Counted from the stretch's first letter, positions 10,001 to 16,293 are shown. The stretch is 24,888 bases of DNA from an uncultured Flavobacteriales bacterium (GCA_946479985.1 CAMLIF010000056.1:1-24888), one strand, 5' to 3'. A program made the numbers and translations. The notes: a model not told the origin generated them from the letters alone.

Positions 10001-10180
10001 AATGAAACCATTACTATTGTAGATTTCAAAACCGGCGAACCACTCGCCAAACACCAAAAACAGGTGCAGGAATATGCCGAGGTTTTGAAAAGAATGGGGT
10101 ATCCGGAAGTTGTTGGTTATTTGTACTACAGCAATTTGGCGGAATATAGGCAAGTGGCGATCAACACAACTTTGTTTTAG
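7022..10180 (+). CDS. UvrD/AddA-RecB-like ATP-dependent helicase-exonuclease
   Basis: A 1052-residue superfamily 1A helicase fused to a RecB-type nuclease, expected to process double-strand DNA ends for recombination. Helicase motifs appear in order: Walker A ASAGSGKT (13-20), motif Ia AMTFTNKAALEMK, Walker B DEFQDTS (389-395), motif III VGDPKQSIYRF (~418-428), motif IV NNWRSTEE, motif V TAHKSKGLEFPVVIVP (~743-758) and motif VI LYVTFTRPVDRLYIF (~811). The C-terminal PD-(D/E)XK nuclease has RPDK (Asp988) and VDFKTG (Asp1001, Lys1003), so both activities look intact. No ATG exists between the upstream in-frame stop (6992-6994) and Walker A. Initiation must therefore use TTG 7022 or TTG 7031. 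The usual partner, an AddB-like subunit, is not next to it. The downstream neighbour is the 21-bp repeat array. Confidence 0.92.
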   Translation: MYSLDKPFQILNASAGSGKTFSLVRNYLRLLLTDKEDRAELGQIVAMTFTNKAALEMKTRILADLNKLAYGGATQAQFLKETAEFIGIEEDKIIRNSKYVLRKLLHQYENFNVLTIDKFNLRLIKSFSRDLNLPEQFEIVINEKELMERSIDELLQQVDAKDKGKIFRLALNYSQERLLTEGKWNIKGNLQDKAGTITKESNFQTIQQLIETDFTEEDKTHLITHKKELIGKAKMLAERILHEFQNIGENPDLYAGKSNTSKRLEKFKNFEDLEKVNPDYFNLTPAFLANILKTSDNVGTTNLLEAVLAFSDWANNNLIRLRQVDETLKQLPFTLLLRELAISLESIRERESTILISEFNKLVSQLVKNEDAPFIYERLGNRYKHFFLDEFQDTSHLQWTNLVPMVHESLAHSNFNFIVGDPKQSIYRFKNGVAEQFVCLPNIYNPDNDSRIALKSDFFHQMGEKKPLPNNWRSTEEIVAFNNLFFAKIKGSLSESGQSYYEDLVQIPKGKKGGFVQIEYSLKTEDPSDSDDETEESLSENEFKCVQYVNEVIADGYYPGDICILAKTKKSCNEFANALKKAGYQVVSADSLLVDSDQGVRLLIRFLSWRNNLLNIQKAQLFASSYFEYNYPNHGTERYFNCFATGENEKSYFSIELFYQVSGLAKEQINRPFSSIYSCLQEIIDVIDISRNNSYIKQLLDLAFNYDTKVGPILANFLTFYNTEGKKTNVQIVQNRNAIKIMTAHKSKGLEFPVVIVPTLKFDSGIKDSLFLSSSPFFLEASVSKKNVETGYFSDVISKEIDDVLLDTINQLYVTFTRPVDRLYIFEKKSAKQSPFQKLIAEVIADMPNTEKSDNSMLMTWGTKPEIGHETEEEVNSYELSDLENKLWFPEISLRDQNRKDEDGLTKQIRLGKQFHSLMEESTDFESVQLLISEGLSSGRIALEFKDQLVEMTAAFFDHEISRNLFENGKHLNERTLIVDETKRLRPDKLILLNETITIVDFKTGEPLAKHQKQVQEYAEVLKRMGYPEVVGYLYYSNLAEYRQVAINTTLF

Positions 10181-10210
10181 TTTTTCCTTCTAATTCACGT
10201 GTTTCTGAAT

Positions 10211-10483
10211 TTATTTCACATGGCTTTGTAACTGCCTGCTCATTGCTTTGTTTTCACTTCACACGCCATTGTTTTAGATGCACACGCCATTGTTTTCACT
10301 CAACATGCCTTTGTTTTGTCTTCACATGCTATTGTTTTTGTTTCACATGCCTTTGTTTTCAATTCACATTGCATTGTAACGAGTTTACATGGCATTGTAA
10401 CCAGTTCACCTGACGTTGTAATGATTTGAAACTGGATTGCAACGAGTTGAGATTGGCTTGTAACTACCTGCATTTTAGTTGCG
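10211..10483. repeat. Array of thirteen degenerate 21-bp tandem units
   Basis: Thirteen consecutive units of exactly 21 bases fill this stretch, with rough consensus TTCAGTTCACATGGCATTGTT. Unit starts are 10211, 10232, 10253, 10274, 10295 and every 21 bases to 10463. The bases TTG at unit positions 17-19 are present in all thirteen. CACATG or CACACG at about 9-13 is kept in the middle units. Units 3-7 end TTGTT, while units 1, 8, 9, 10 and 12 end TTGTA, so there are two sub-types in blocks. Sequence identity between units is modest, yet there is no insertion or deletion in 273 bases. The array fills most of the 397-base gap between the 3' ends of the helicase and lipoprotein genes. Two plus-strand frames stay open through much of it, but neither has a credible start. 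Function unknown. Confidence 0.85.
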
Positions 10484-10546
10484 GACGGACAAATTGCTGC
10501 TACTAAGAAAATGATGAAACAGTAATTTTTATACGAACATTAATCT

Positions 10547-10578
10547 ATGTAGTGATCTGCCGTAGAGGATCACTACAT
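10547..10578. terminator. 11-bp hairpin at the 3' end of the small lipoprotein gene
   Basis: A perfect 11-bp stem (ATGTAGTGATC / GATCACTACAT) encloses a 10-base loop. It abuts the TGA stop of the minus-strand lipoprotein gene at 10578-10580. No T-tract follows on either strand. It may therefore be a 3'-end stabilising hairpin or a factor-dependent terminator rather than a classic intrinsic terminator. Confidence 0.5.
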
Positions 10579-10970
10579 CAATTCTTATCATAAAAGCGAA
10601 TTCCGCTAATACTTCTTGCAATCAGCGAATTCTTATCCATGTCTTCGATGGTTAAGGTATCAATTGCATTTGGAAAGTTCACATCGGGCATGATGTAAAT
10701 CATCTGCGCACGTTTGTCTACCAGGTACTTTCCGCTTGTTTCGATATTATTTTCCTTATTGACCATGTCGAGATATGTTTTACCATCGGCATCACCTTTG
10801 CAGAAAGTCAGTGTTCTGTTCGAGAAATATTCGTACGATCCGTCTTTTAAAAGCGTTTTTGTATGGGACCAGGAACCTTCCAATCTGTTTACCACAATTT
10901 GTTTCTTCACACAACCGGAAACCGACATGAGAAGTAAAATAAGGATGCAATAAACAGAAAACCGGTTCAT
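10578..10970 (-). CDS. Small lipoprotein, lipocalin-like
   Basis: A 130-residue protein with a clear lipoprotein signal (hydrophobic ILILLLMSV, lipobox VSGC at about residue 20). The mature part begins with a GSWSHTKTLLKDGSYEYF block followed by alternating short strands (RTLTFCKGD, GKYLVDKRAQMIYIMP, DTLTIEDMDKNSLIARS). This pattern resembles the small lipocalin-like lipoproteins common in Bacteroidetes. The specific ligand or role is unknown. The start ATG shares one base with the frr stop (TGATG), so translation is probably coupled to frr and the gene is the last of the pyrH-frr transcript. This is inferred from the junction; the functional link to ribosome recycling is likely only positional. 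Confidence 0.8.
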   Translation of the reverse strand: MNRFSVYCILILLLMSVSGCVKKQIVVNRLEGSWSHTKTLLKDGSYEYFSNRTLTFCKGDADGKTYLDMVNKENNIETSGKYLVDKRAQMIYIMPDVNFPNAIDTLTIEDMDKNSLIARSISGIRFYDKN

Positions 10971-11533
10971 CAGATAGTCATAATGTCCTTTTCCTTCGCA
11001 TCAACTAAATCATCCACTTTTTTGATGAAAGCGTTTGTGATGTTTTGAATTTCAGTCTCAGCATCTTTGGTCATATCTTCCGATAAACCTTCGTTTTTCA
11101 GACTTTTCACCATATCCAGGCCATCTTTTCGGTTGTTGCGAATCCCAACTTTTGCATGTTCACCTTCTGCTCTGGCTTTTTTCACCAAATCCTTCCTTCG
11201 TTCTTCCGTTAACGGTGGAATTTGAATGATCAATTGTTCCCCGTTACTTTGCGGATTCAGGCCAAGGTTTGCATTCATGATTCCTTTGGCAATCTCATTG
11301 AGCATTGGTTTTTCGAAAGCCTGTACAGTCAATGTACGTGCATCCATTGTGTTGATGTTTGAAATCTGCTGAATTGGAGTCGGCGATCCGTAATAGTCTA
11401 CCATTACACCCTGCAGCATAGACGGAGTTGCTTTTCCGGCACGTACTTTCATTAATTCATTATCCAGGTGAGCCATTGATTTTGCATTTGCATCCTTCAA
11501 CTCATCGTAAATCATTTGTAATTCTTCAGTCAT
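10970..11533 (-). CDS. frr: Ribosome recycling factor
   Basis: A 187-residue protein of standard RRF length. With EF-G it splits post-termination ribosomes into subunits. Family signatures include the N-terminal helix with SMAHLDNELMKVRAGKATPSM, the domain II strand VDYYGSPTPIQQISNI, IQIPPLTEERRKDLVKKA, and VGIRNNRKDG in the long C-terminal helix. It starts 18 bases after the pyrH stop; the order pyrH-frr is conserved across most bacteria. Start ATG 11533. Confidence 0.97.
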   Translation of the reverse strand: MTEELQMIYDELKDANAKSMAHLDNELMKVRAGKATPSMLQGVMVDYYGSPTPIQQISNINTMDARTLTVQAFEKPMLNEIAKGIMNANLGLNPQSNGEQLIIQIPPLTEERRKDLVKKARAEGEHAKVGIRNNRKDGLDMVKSLKNEGLSEDMTKDAETEIQNITNAFIKKVDDLVDAKEKDIMTI

Positions 11534-11551
11534 CTTCCAGGTTTCAATCTA

Positions 11552-12259
11552 TTAATTTCTTACAATTGTTCCAACTTGTTCGCCGTTAAGCAGGCGATTC
11601 AAATTTCCGGGTGTATCCATATCGAATACAATAATTGGCAAATCGTTTTCTTTACAAAGTGTAAAAGCAGTCATATCCATTACTTTCAATCCTCGTCCGT
11701 ATGCTTCATCAAATGTAATTACATCGAATTTTGTTGCATTCGGATCTTTTTCAGGATCTGCAGTGTAAATTCCATCAACACGTGTTCCTTTCAAAATAAC
11801 ATCTGCATTGATCTCAATGGCACGAAGTGAGGCTGCAGAATCTGTTGTAAAAAACGGATTTCCTGTTCCGGCGCCAAAAATTACTACGCGTCCTTTTTCA
11901 AGGTGACGAACTGCTCTTCTTCTAACGTAAGGTTCTGAAATCTCTTTCATTTCGATAGCCGATTGCAAACGTGTTTGCAGCCCTGCCGATTCCAATGCTG
12001 CCTGAAGTGCCATGGAGTTGATCATCGTTGCCAACATTCCCATGTAATCTCCATGCGTGCGGTCCATTCCTCCTTCTTCTGCCTGAACACCGCGAAAAAT
12101 ATTTCCACCGCCGATTACAATGGCTACTTCTACTCCTAAGTCGTGAATTTCCTTTATTTGTTGTGCATAAACGTTAAGCCGCTGGTTATCAATTCCAAAT
12201 TGCTTATCACCCATGAGTGACTCGCCGCTTAACTTTAGCAAAATGCGTTTATACTTCAT
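11552..12259 (-). CDS. pyrH: UMP kinase
   Basis: A 235-residue hexameric amino-acid-kinase-family enzyme that phosphorylates UMP to UDP with ATP, the committed step towards UTP and CTP. Visible motifs are the N-terminal [14 protein letters not shown], the GGGNIFRG phosphate loop, the [12 protein letters not shown] helix, [17 protein letters not shown], and the C-terminal [14 protein letters not shown] segment. The frame is open 87 bases further upstream (to 12346). I place the start at ATG 12259 because the family begins with [14 protein letters not shown] and a -7 box lies just upstream, inside the longer version. It is co-directional with frr. Confidence 0.95.
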   Translation of the reverse strand: MKYKRILLKLSGESLMGDKQFGIDNQRLNVYAQQIKEIHDLGVEVAIVIGGGNIFRGVQAEEGGMDRTHGDYMGMLATMINSMALQAALESAGLQTRLQSAIEMKEISEPYVRRRAVRHLEKGRVVIFGAGTGNPFFTTDSAASLRAIEINADVILKGTRVDGIYTADPEKDPNATKFDVITFDEAYGRGLKVMDMTAFTLCKENDLPIIVFDMDTPGNLNRLLNGEQVGTIVRN

Positions 12260-12281
12260 AAAAGAACTTAAGATTTTGGTG

Positions 12282-12289
12282 CAAATATA
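12282..12289 (-). promoter_or_regulatory. -7 box of the pyrH-frr promoter
   Basis: On the minus strand this reads TATATTTG followed by CACC, a perfect match to TAnnTTTG, about 22 bases before the pyrH ATG. No TTG is present at the expected -33 spacing, so only the -7 element is convincing. Confidence 0.5.
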
Positions 12290-12420
12290 GTGTGAATGAT
12301 TTATTTTTGGAACGGGTTGAAGAGAATTCCGGTAAATCTCTTTCAATTAAAATTCAACCCGGTATTTTTCCGGTATTTTCACTCCCGATCAAAATAAAAA
12401 AGTCTCTTAATAAAATTCAA

Positions 12421-12828
12421 ATGTCACTTGAAACCGTAAAAGTATTTCAGAACCCGATGGATGCACACATCTTAAAGGCAACATTGGAAAGCAGAGGTAT
12501 CAATTGTTATTTATTCGACGAGCATATTGTAAGCACAAATGCGCTTTACAGTAACATGGTCGGAGGAATTAAACTGAAAGTTGGCATTCAGGACGTGGCT
12601 GTTGTTCGCGAAATTTTAGAAGAAATTGATCAAACGCCATATACCGATGAATCTGATCAGGCTATTTGCTGTCCAAAATGTCAATCAACAAATCTCGAAT
12701 CGGGAAAAATAAAAACCACTGGGATCTGGCCGAAGATTGTAGCGTTTATATCCTTAGTGTTCGGGACATATCCTGTGAGTGTCAGCCGCGTTTATCGTTG
12801 TAAGGATTGTGATATGGAGTTCAAGTAA
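12421..12828 (+). CDS. DUF2007 domain protein with zinc ribbon and membrane segment
   Basis: A 135-residue protein. Residues ~1-70 match the DUF2007 (putative signal-transducing, ACT-like) fold: VKVFQNPMDAHILKATLESRGI, with the typical CYLFDEHI and GGIKLKVGIQDVAVVREIL elements. Residues 84-87 (CPKC) and 127-130 (CKDC) form a split zinc ribbon around a hydrophobic segment (~104-121) that may touch or cross the membrane. The frame is open upstream to a GTG at 12292, but family alignment favours ATG 12421. The true function is not known. It runs divergently from pyrH. Its TAA stop lies inside a 30-bp palindrome shared with the convergent RAYT gene. Confidence 0.82.
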   Translation: MSLETVKVFQNPMDAHILKATLESRGINCYLFDEHIVSTNALYSNMVGGIKLKVGIQDVAVVREILEEIDQTPYTDESDQAICCPKCQSTNLESGKIKTTGIWPKIVAFISLVFGTYPVSVSRVYRCKDCDMEFK

Positions 12829-12854
12829 TGACAGGTCGCGCGACCTGTCATTAC
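12825..12854. repeat. 30-bp perfect palindrome, REP-like, containing two stop codons
   Basis: The 15-base arms are perfect: GTAATGACAGGTCGC / GCGACCTGTCATTAC. The TAA of the DUF2007 gene (12826-12828) and the TAA of the RAYT gene (12851-12853, minus strand) both lie in it. The core GACAGGTCGCG..CGACCTGTC matches a second palindrome inside the RAYT gene at 13051-13078. REP-like palindromes near a RAYT are the known substrates of these transposases. It may also act as a bidirectional terminator, though there is no T-tract. Confidence 0.85.
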
Positions 12855-13330
12855 GATAGTTTCCATCGTCGGGGATTATCGACAATGTATCCTCTTACAT
12901 TTTCAAAATGCTGCGCCGATCTTATGATTTGATCATGAAACGACCGTTGCCATTCGAAATCCGGGCATCCATTTAACCGAATATTCTTTGATGAAACCGT
13001 TTTTAATGCGCCGATTAATTCTGATAATGATTTGATTTTCGGGATGTGTAGTAGGGACAGGTCGCGACCTGTCCCTACACGATTTATTTCAATCAAAACA
13101 TGTACGTGATCCGGCATTACGACATATTCATGCACTTGGATATATCCATATCGCCCTTTCAACCATTCAATCGATTGGACAACAATTTTTCCCGGTAACG
13201 AATACTTCATTTTATCGTCAATAACTTCTCCAAAAGAATATTCACGATTCTTCAAACAAAACGTAACAAAATAACTCCCGTCTTTGCTATAGTCGAATGA
13301 ATTTAAACGATTGGGCTTTCTTTCTCTCAT
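12851..13330 (-). CDS. REP-associated tyrosine transposase (RAYT, Y1/IS200-like HUH)
   Basis: A 159-residue HUH single-strand transposase-like protein. The metal-binding HUH pair is in MPDHVHVLIEI (His75, His77). The catalytic tyrosine is most likely Tyr148 in GYIVDNPRRW. Other family blocks are the N-terminal RLNSFDYSKDGSYFVTFC, SLSELIGALKTVSS and EWQRSFHDQIIRS. RAYTs are domesticated relatives of IS200/IS605 transposases thought to mobilise REP palindromes. Residues 85-93 (VGTGRDLSL) are encoded by a palindrome (13051-13078) of the same family as the one at the gene's 3' end, as if a REP had landed in frame in a loop after the HUH motif. The gene appears intact. It sits alone between convergent DUF2007 and the tsf terminator. 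Start ATG 13330. Confidence 0.9.
   Translation of the reverse strand: MRERKPNRLNSFDYSKDGSYFVTFCLKNREYSFGEVIDDKMKYSLPGKIVVQSIEWLKGRYGYIQVHEYVVMPDHVHVLIEINRVGTGRDLSLLHIPKIKSLSELIGALKTVSSKNIRLNGCPDFEWQRSFHDQIIRSAQHFENVRGYIVDNPRRWKLS
13051..13078. repeat. 28-bp perfect palindrome (REP-like) inside the RAYT gene
   Basis: The 14-base arms are perfect: GTAGGGACAGGTCG / CGACCTGTCCCTAC. It shares GACAGGTCG/CGACCTGTC with the palindrome at 12825-12854. A GTAG tetramer, the sort of motif that flanks REP palindromes, begins the palindrome and is also present just before it (13048-13051). It reads through in frame in the transposase gene. Confidence 0.85.
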
Positions 13331-13399
13331 TAATAGTGATTACTACTTTAAGATACAGAAAAATATCGCTTCAAATTTTGAAAAAAAATCTTAAAGAAA

Positions 13400-13430
13400 A
13401 AATCCCTTCCAGCTGAGCCGAAAGGGATTT
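13400..13430 (-). terminator. Intrinsic terminator of the rpsB-tsf transcript
   Basis: A 9-bp stem (AAATCCCTT / AAGGGATTT) with a 13-base loop begins 28 bases after the tsf stop. On the minus strand it is followed by a run of T residues ending TTTCTTTAAG. This is a good rho-independent terminator. Confidence 0.8.
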
Positions 13431-13457
13431 TCAAATATACTAAATTTCCAGTGAGTC

Positions 13458-14288
13458 TTAGCTCAAAGAGAAACGTTTGAATTCTGTAACAGTTAAACCG
13501 TTTTCTGTTGAGTCAAGGAATTGCTCTACAGTAACTTTGTTATCACGGATAAACTCCTGGCTTAACAATGTGTTTTCTTTGAAGAACTTCGATAAACGAC
13601 CCTGAGCAATTTTATCAGCCATATCAGCAGGTTTACCCTCCTGGATAGCCAATTCTTTCCCAACTTCGATCTCACGCTCAATTGTACGAGCATCAACTCC
13701 GTCTTTGTTCAAAGCGATCGGGTTCATAGCTGCAATTTGCATAGCAACCTGACGACCAGCTTCAGCAACTGTTTCACCGTTTTTGTTCAATGCAACCAAA
13801 GTAGCCAATTGGTTTCCAGGGTGGTTGTAAGCAACAACAGTGTCACCTTTAACAACAGCATATCCTGAAAGATCCAATTTCTCACCAATTACACCAACTT
13901 GTTCAGTGATTTTTTCTTCAACAGTTAATTTCTCATCGTATTTCAATGTTTTCAACTCTTCTGCAGTTGCAGGAAGGTTATTCATTGCGATGTCTACCAA
14001 AGATTGAACAAAATTACGGTAAGTATCATTTTTAGCAACGAAATCTGTTTCACAGTTTAACGTTAACAAAACACCTACTTTGTTGTCTGCACTTGTCTGA
14101 GCGAAAACCAAACCTTCAGCAGCTTCGTTCTCACCTCTTTTCGCAGCAACTTTTTGACCTTTTTTACGCAAAACATCCACAGCAGCTTCGAAATCGCCGT
14201 TTGCTTCAACCAATGCATTTTTACAGTCCATCATACCAGCACCTGTTTGCTGGCGTAATTTATTTACATCTGACGCAGTAATTGCCAT
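13458..14288 (-). CDS. tsf: Translation elongation factor Ts
   Basis: A 276-residue protein, nucleotide exchange factor for EF-Tu. The N-terminal UBA-like domain reads DVNKLRQQTGAGMMDCKNALVEANGD followed by AAVDVLRKKGQKVAAKR. The exchange motif TDFVAKND is present, and the dimerisation core follows with QIAAMNPIALNKDGV and EREIEVGKELA. The C-terminus contains LLSQEFIRDNKVTVEQFL. It lies 66 bases downstream of rpsB, the near-universal bacterial order, and ends before a strong terminator. Start ATG 14288. Confidence 0.97.
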   Translation of the reverse strand: MAITASDVNKLRQQTGAGMMDCKNALVEANGDFEAAVDVLRKKGQKVAAKRGENEAAEGLVFAQTSADNKVGVLLTLNCETDFVAKNDTYRNFVQSLVDIAMNNLPATAEELKTLKYDEKLTVEEKITEQVGVIGEKLDLSGYAVVKGDTVVAYNHPGNQLATLVALNKNGETVAEAGRQVAMQIAAMNPIALNKDGVDARTIEREIEVGKELAIQEGKPADMADKIAQGRLSKFFKENTLLSQEFIRDNKVTVEQFLDSTENGLTVTEFKRFSLS

Positions 14289-14354
14289 GATATTATTCTT
14301 TTTAAATGTTATACAAAATTACCCCGGAGATATTTCCCCAAGGTAACTTGATTA

Positions 14355-15116
14355 TTAATCGTTTGTTTCTTCTGTTGTTGCAGCAACTTCTTCAGTAGCC
14401 TCATCTTTGTCTTTCGCTGTTCCTGTAGCTTTGCGATCATCTAATCCTTCTTTGATAGCACTAACGATAGCATCTAAGATCAATGTAATTGACTTTGTAG
14501 CATCGTCGTTTGCAGGAATAGGGAAATCAACTAAACGCGGATCAGAATTCGTATCAACGATAGCGAAAGTAGGAACGTTCAAACGTTTAGCTTCAGCTAA
14601 AGCGATGTGTTCTTTCAAGATATCAACAAGGAAAATAGCTGCCGGTTGACGAGTCATATCAGCGATAGAACCAAAGTTCTTTTCTAATTTCTCGCGTTGA
14701 CGAGTTTTGAATAAACGCTCACGCTTGTTCAATGTTTCCCATGTTCCGTCAGTTTTCATCTTGTCGATAGAAACCATTTTACGGATTGACTTACGAGTAG
14801 TTTGAAAGTTAGTTAACATACCACCAGACCAGCGCTCAGTAACGAACGGCATGTTGATGGAAGCTATTCTTTCAGCTACGATTTCCTTTGCTTGTTTTTT
14901 AGTAGCAACGAAAAGAATCTTTTTACCCGACTTAGCAATTTGCTTCATTGCCGCACATGCTTGATCGAGATGTGCAATTGTCTTATTAAGGTCAATAATG
15001 TGGATACCTTTTTTCTCTTCAAAGATATACGGCGCCATTGCCGGGTTCCATTTTCTTTTCAAGTGTCCGAAATGAGCACCTGCTTCTAATAAACTTTCAA
15101 AACTTACTTTTGACAT
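14355..15116 (-). CDS. rpsB: 30S ribosomal protein S2
   Basis: A 253-residue protein of usual S2 length. Signatures are FESLLEAGAHFGHLKRKWNPAM at the N-terminus, IIDLNKTIAHLDQA, ILFVATKKQAKEIV, ERWSGGMLTNFQTTRKSI and the C-terminal VPTFAIVDTNSDPRLVDFPIPANDDA. The acidic tail (~225-253, rich in Glu/Ala/Thr) is a common variable extension. It is preceded by a 161-base gap after rpsI that may carry its own promoter, and is followed by tsf. Start ATG 15116. Confidence 0.97.
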   Translation of the reverse strand: MSKVSFESLLEAGAHFGHLKRKWNPAMAPYIFEEKKGIHIIDLNKTIAHLDQACAAMKQIAKSGKKILFVATKKQAKEIVAERIASINMPFVTERWSGGMLTNFQTTRKSIRKMVSIDKMKTDGTWETLNKRERLFKTRQREKLEKNFGSIADMTRQPAAIFLVDILKEHIALAEAKRLNVPTFAIVDTNSDPRLVDFPIPANDDATKSITLILDAIVSAIKEGLDDRKATGTAKDKDEATEEVAATTEETND

Positions 15117-15195
15117 TTTCTTCTTTTTTAAAATTGTTTACTTTCCTTCCGCCGGAGCGAAACTTTAGTCATTCAGCTATCAAAGGGTCAATTAG

Positions 15196-15203
15196 CAAAA
15201 CTA
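15196..15203 (-). promoter_or_regulatory. Possible internal promoter of rpsB-tsf
   Basis: On the minus strand TAGTTTTG matches the -7 consensus TAnnTTTG about 80 bases before rpsB, inside the 161-base rpsI-rpsB gap. No TTG -33 element is seen at the usual spacing. The long leader would leave room for S2 autoregulation, which is inference only. Confidence 0.3.
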
Positions 15204-15277
15204 ACTGAGGATACTTTGCGCTTGGATACTAAACAACCATTTTCGCTTGTCCACAAAAGCAGACAAACAAACTCCAA

Positions 15278-15664
15278 TTAACGTTTCGAGAACTGGAATT
15301 TCTTACGTGCTTTCGGCTGTCCCGGTTTTTTACGCTCAACCATTCTCGGGTCGCGTGTCATCAAACCTTCAGCTTTCAACAAGGGTTTATAATCAGCAGA
15401 TATTTCTACCAAAGCACGAGAGATTCCTAAACGAATAGCTTCTGCTTGTCCGTTTACTCCACCACCCATCACATTTACTTTCACGTCATACTGACCTAAA
15501 GTATCTGTTAAATTGAACGGCTGCTCGATTTTTGATTGAAGGATAGCTACTGGGAAAAACTCTTTATAATCGCGCTTGTTCACGGTAACTGCACCTTTTC
15601 CTTTAGATAGGTACACACGTGCAACAGATGTTTTTCTTCTTCCTAATGCGTTTACTACTTCCAT
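15278..15664 (-). CDS. rpsI: 30S ribosomal protein S9
   Basis: A 128-residue protein. It carries the S9 blocks NALGRRKTSVARVYLSKGKG, VKVNVMGGGVNGQAEAIRLGISRALVEI, LKAEGLMTRDPRMVERKKPG and the conserved basic end KARKKFQFSKR, whose terminal Lys-Arg reaches the P site tRNA. It starts 5 bases after the rplM stop; the L13-S9 pair is universal in bacteria. Start ATG 15664. Confidence 0.97.
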   Translation of the reverse strand: MEVVNALGRRKTSVARVYLSKGKGAVTVNKRDYKEFFPVAILQSKIEQPFNLTDTLGQYDVKVNVMGGGVNGQAEAIRLGISRALVEISADYKPLLKAEGLMTRDPRMVERKKPGQPKARKKFQFSKR

Positions 15665-15669
15665 CGTGA

Positions 15670-16125
15670 TTAATTAAATGTATCAAGATTAATTACTTCT
15701 GGTTTTTGAGCCTCATGATTGTGCTCAGAACCAGCGTACACTTTAATATTCGTGTACAATTGACTTCCCAATTTAGTTTTTGGCAACATCCCCTTGATTG
15801 CTTTCTCGATAACACGAGCAGGGTTGCGCTTCAATAACTCCTGAGCAGTCAATGAACGTTGTCCACCTGGATATCCAGTATAACGCACGTATTCCTTATC
15901 CTGTAACTTAGTACCAGAAAAGGAAATTTTTGCTGCGTTGATAACGATCACGTTATCACCACAGTCAGCGTGAGGTGTGAAGTTAGTCTTGTGTTTTCCA
16001 CGAGCCAACTTAGCCACCTTACTCGCCAAGCGACCAACTGTTTGGCCCTCAGCATCTACCAACAACCACTTTTTATTTGCGGTTTCCTTGTTGCCAGATA
16101 CAGTTTTGTAACTTAAAGTATTCAC
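15670..16125 (-). CDS. rplM: 50S ribosomal protein L13
   Basis: A 151-residue protein. Visible L13 blocks are KKWLLVDAEGQTVGRLASKVAKLARGKHK, FTPHADCGDNVIVINAAKI, YVRYTGYPGGQRSLTAQELL, and ARVIEKAIKGMLPKTKLG. First gene of the L13-S9 unit, with a well-formed promoter upstream. Start ATG 16125. Confidence 0.97.
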   Translation of the reverse strand: MNTLSYKTVSGNKETANKKWLLVDAEGQTVGRLASKVAKLARGKHKTNFTPHADCGDNVIVINAAKISFSGTKLQDKEYVRYTGYPGGQRSLTAQELLKRNPARVIEKAIKGMLPKTKLGSQLYTNIKVYAGSEHNHEAQKPEVINLDTFN

Positions 16126-16177
16126 TACTTAACTATTTTAATAAGACAATAACCCCAAAATCCACTTTTGAGGGGTG

Positions 16178-16208
16178 CAAAGATAGCAACTCTATTTTTT
16201 AATTACAA
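16178..16208 (-). promoter_or_regulatory. Promoter of rplM-rpsI
   Basis: On the minus strand TTG (16206-16208), 20 bases, then TATCTTTG (16178-16185) followed by CACC. Both elements and the spacing match the Bacteroidetes sigma-A promoter consensus. It lies ~50 bases before the rplM ATG. Confidence 0.75.
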
Positions 16209-16245
16209 GGCTTTTGGGGATAAACTTGCCTAGAACTCAATAAAA

Positions 16246-16273
16246 AAGGGTTCTAAGTAAAACCCGAACCCTT
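16246..16273 (-). terminator. Intrinsic terminator of the DUF4870 gene
   Basis: An 8-bp stem (AAGGGTTC / GAACCCTT) with a 12-base loop, about 20 bases after the stop of the DUF4870 gene. On the minus strand it is followed by a T-tract (TTTTATTG). Confidence 0.75.
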
Positions 16274-16293
16274 CCGCGACTAAATAGCCGAAT

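Noticed and set aside
10232..10429. A protein of heptapeptide repeats (pattern xxSHAIV) encoded by the array
   Set aside because: The frame is open but has no ATG or good alternative start, a second plus-strand frame is equally open, and both end at stops within the array. Open frames are expected when a unit is a multiple of three.
10211..10483. A CRISPR array
   Set aside because: The 21-bp units are contiguous and degenerate, with no alternation of identical repeats and unique spacers, and there are no cas genes.
12260..12346. N-terminal extension of UMP kinase by 29 residues
   Set aside because: The family starts at [14 protein letters not shown], and the extension would place the consensus -7 box inside the coding sequence.
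12292..12420. N-terminal extension of the DUF2007 protein from GTG 12292
   Set aside because: The extra 43 residues are basic and low in family resemblance and overlap the pyrH promoter region; ATG 12421 matches the domain start.
12347..12420. rRNA or tRNA genes anywhere in the window
   Set aside because: I looked for tRNA acceptor/T-arm signatures and rRNA motifs in all gaps and saw none.
14319..14346. Hairpin between rpsB and tsf (TTACC..GGTAA with GGA..TCC)
   Set aside because: Pairing is interrupted by unpaired C-rich segments and is too weak to call a terminator or regulatory structure.
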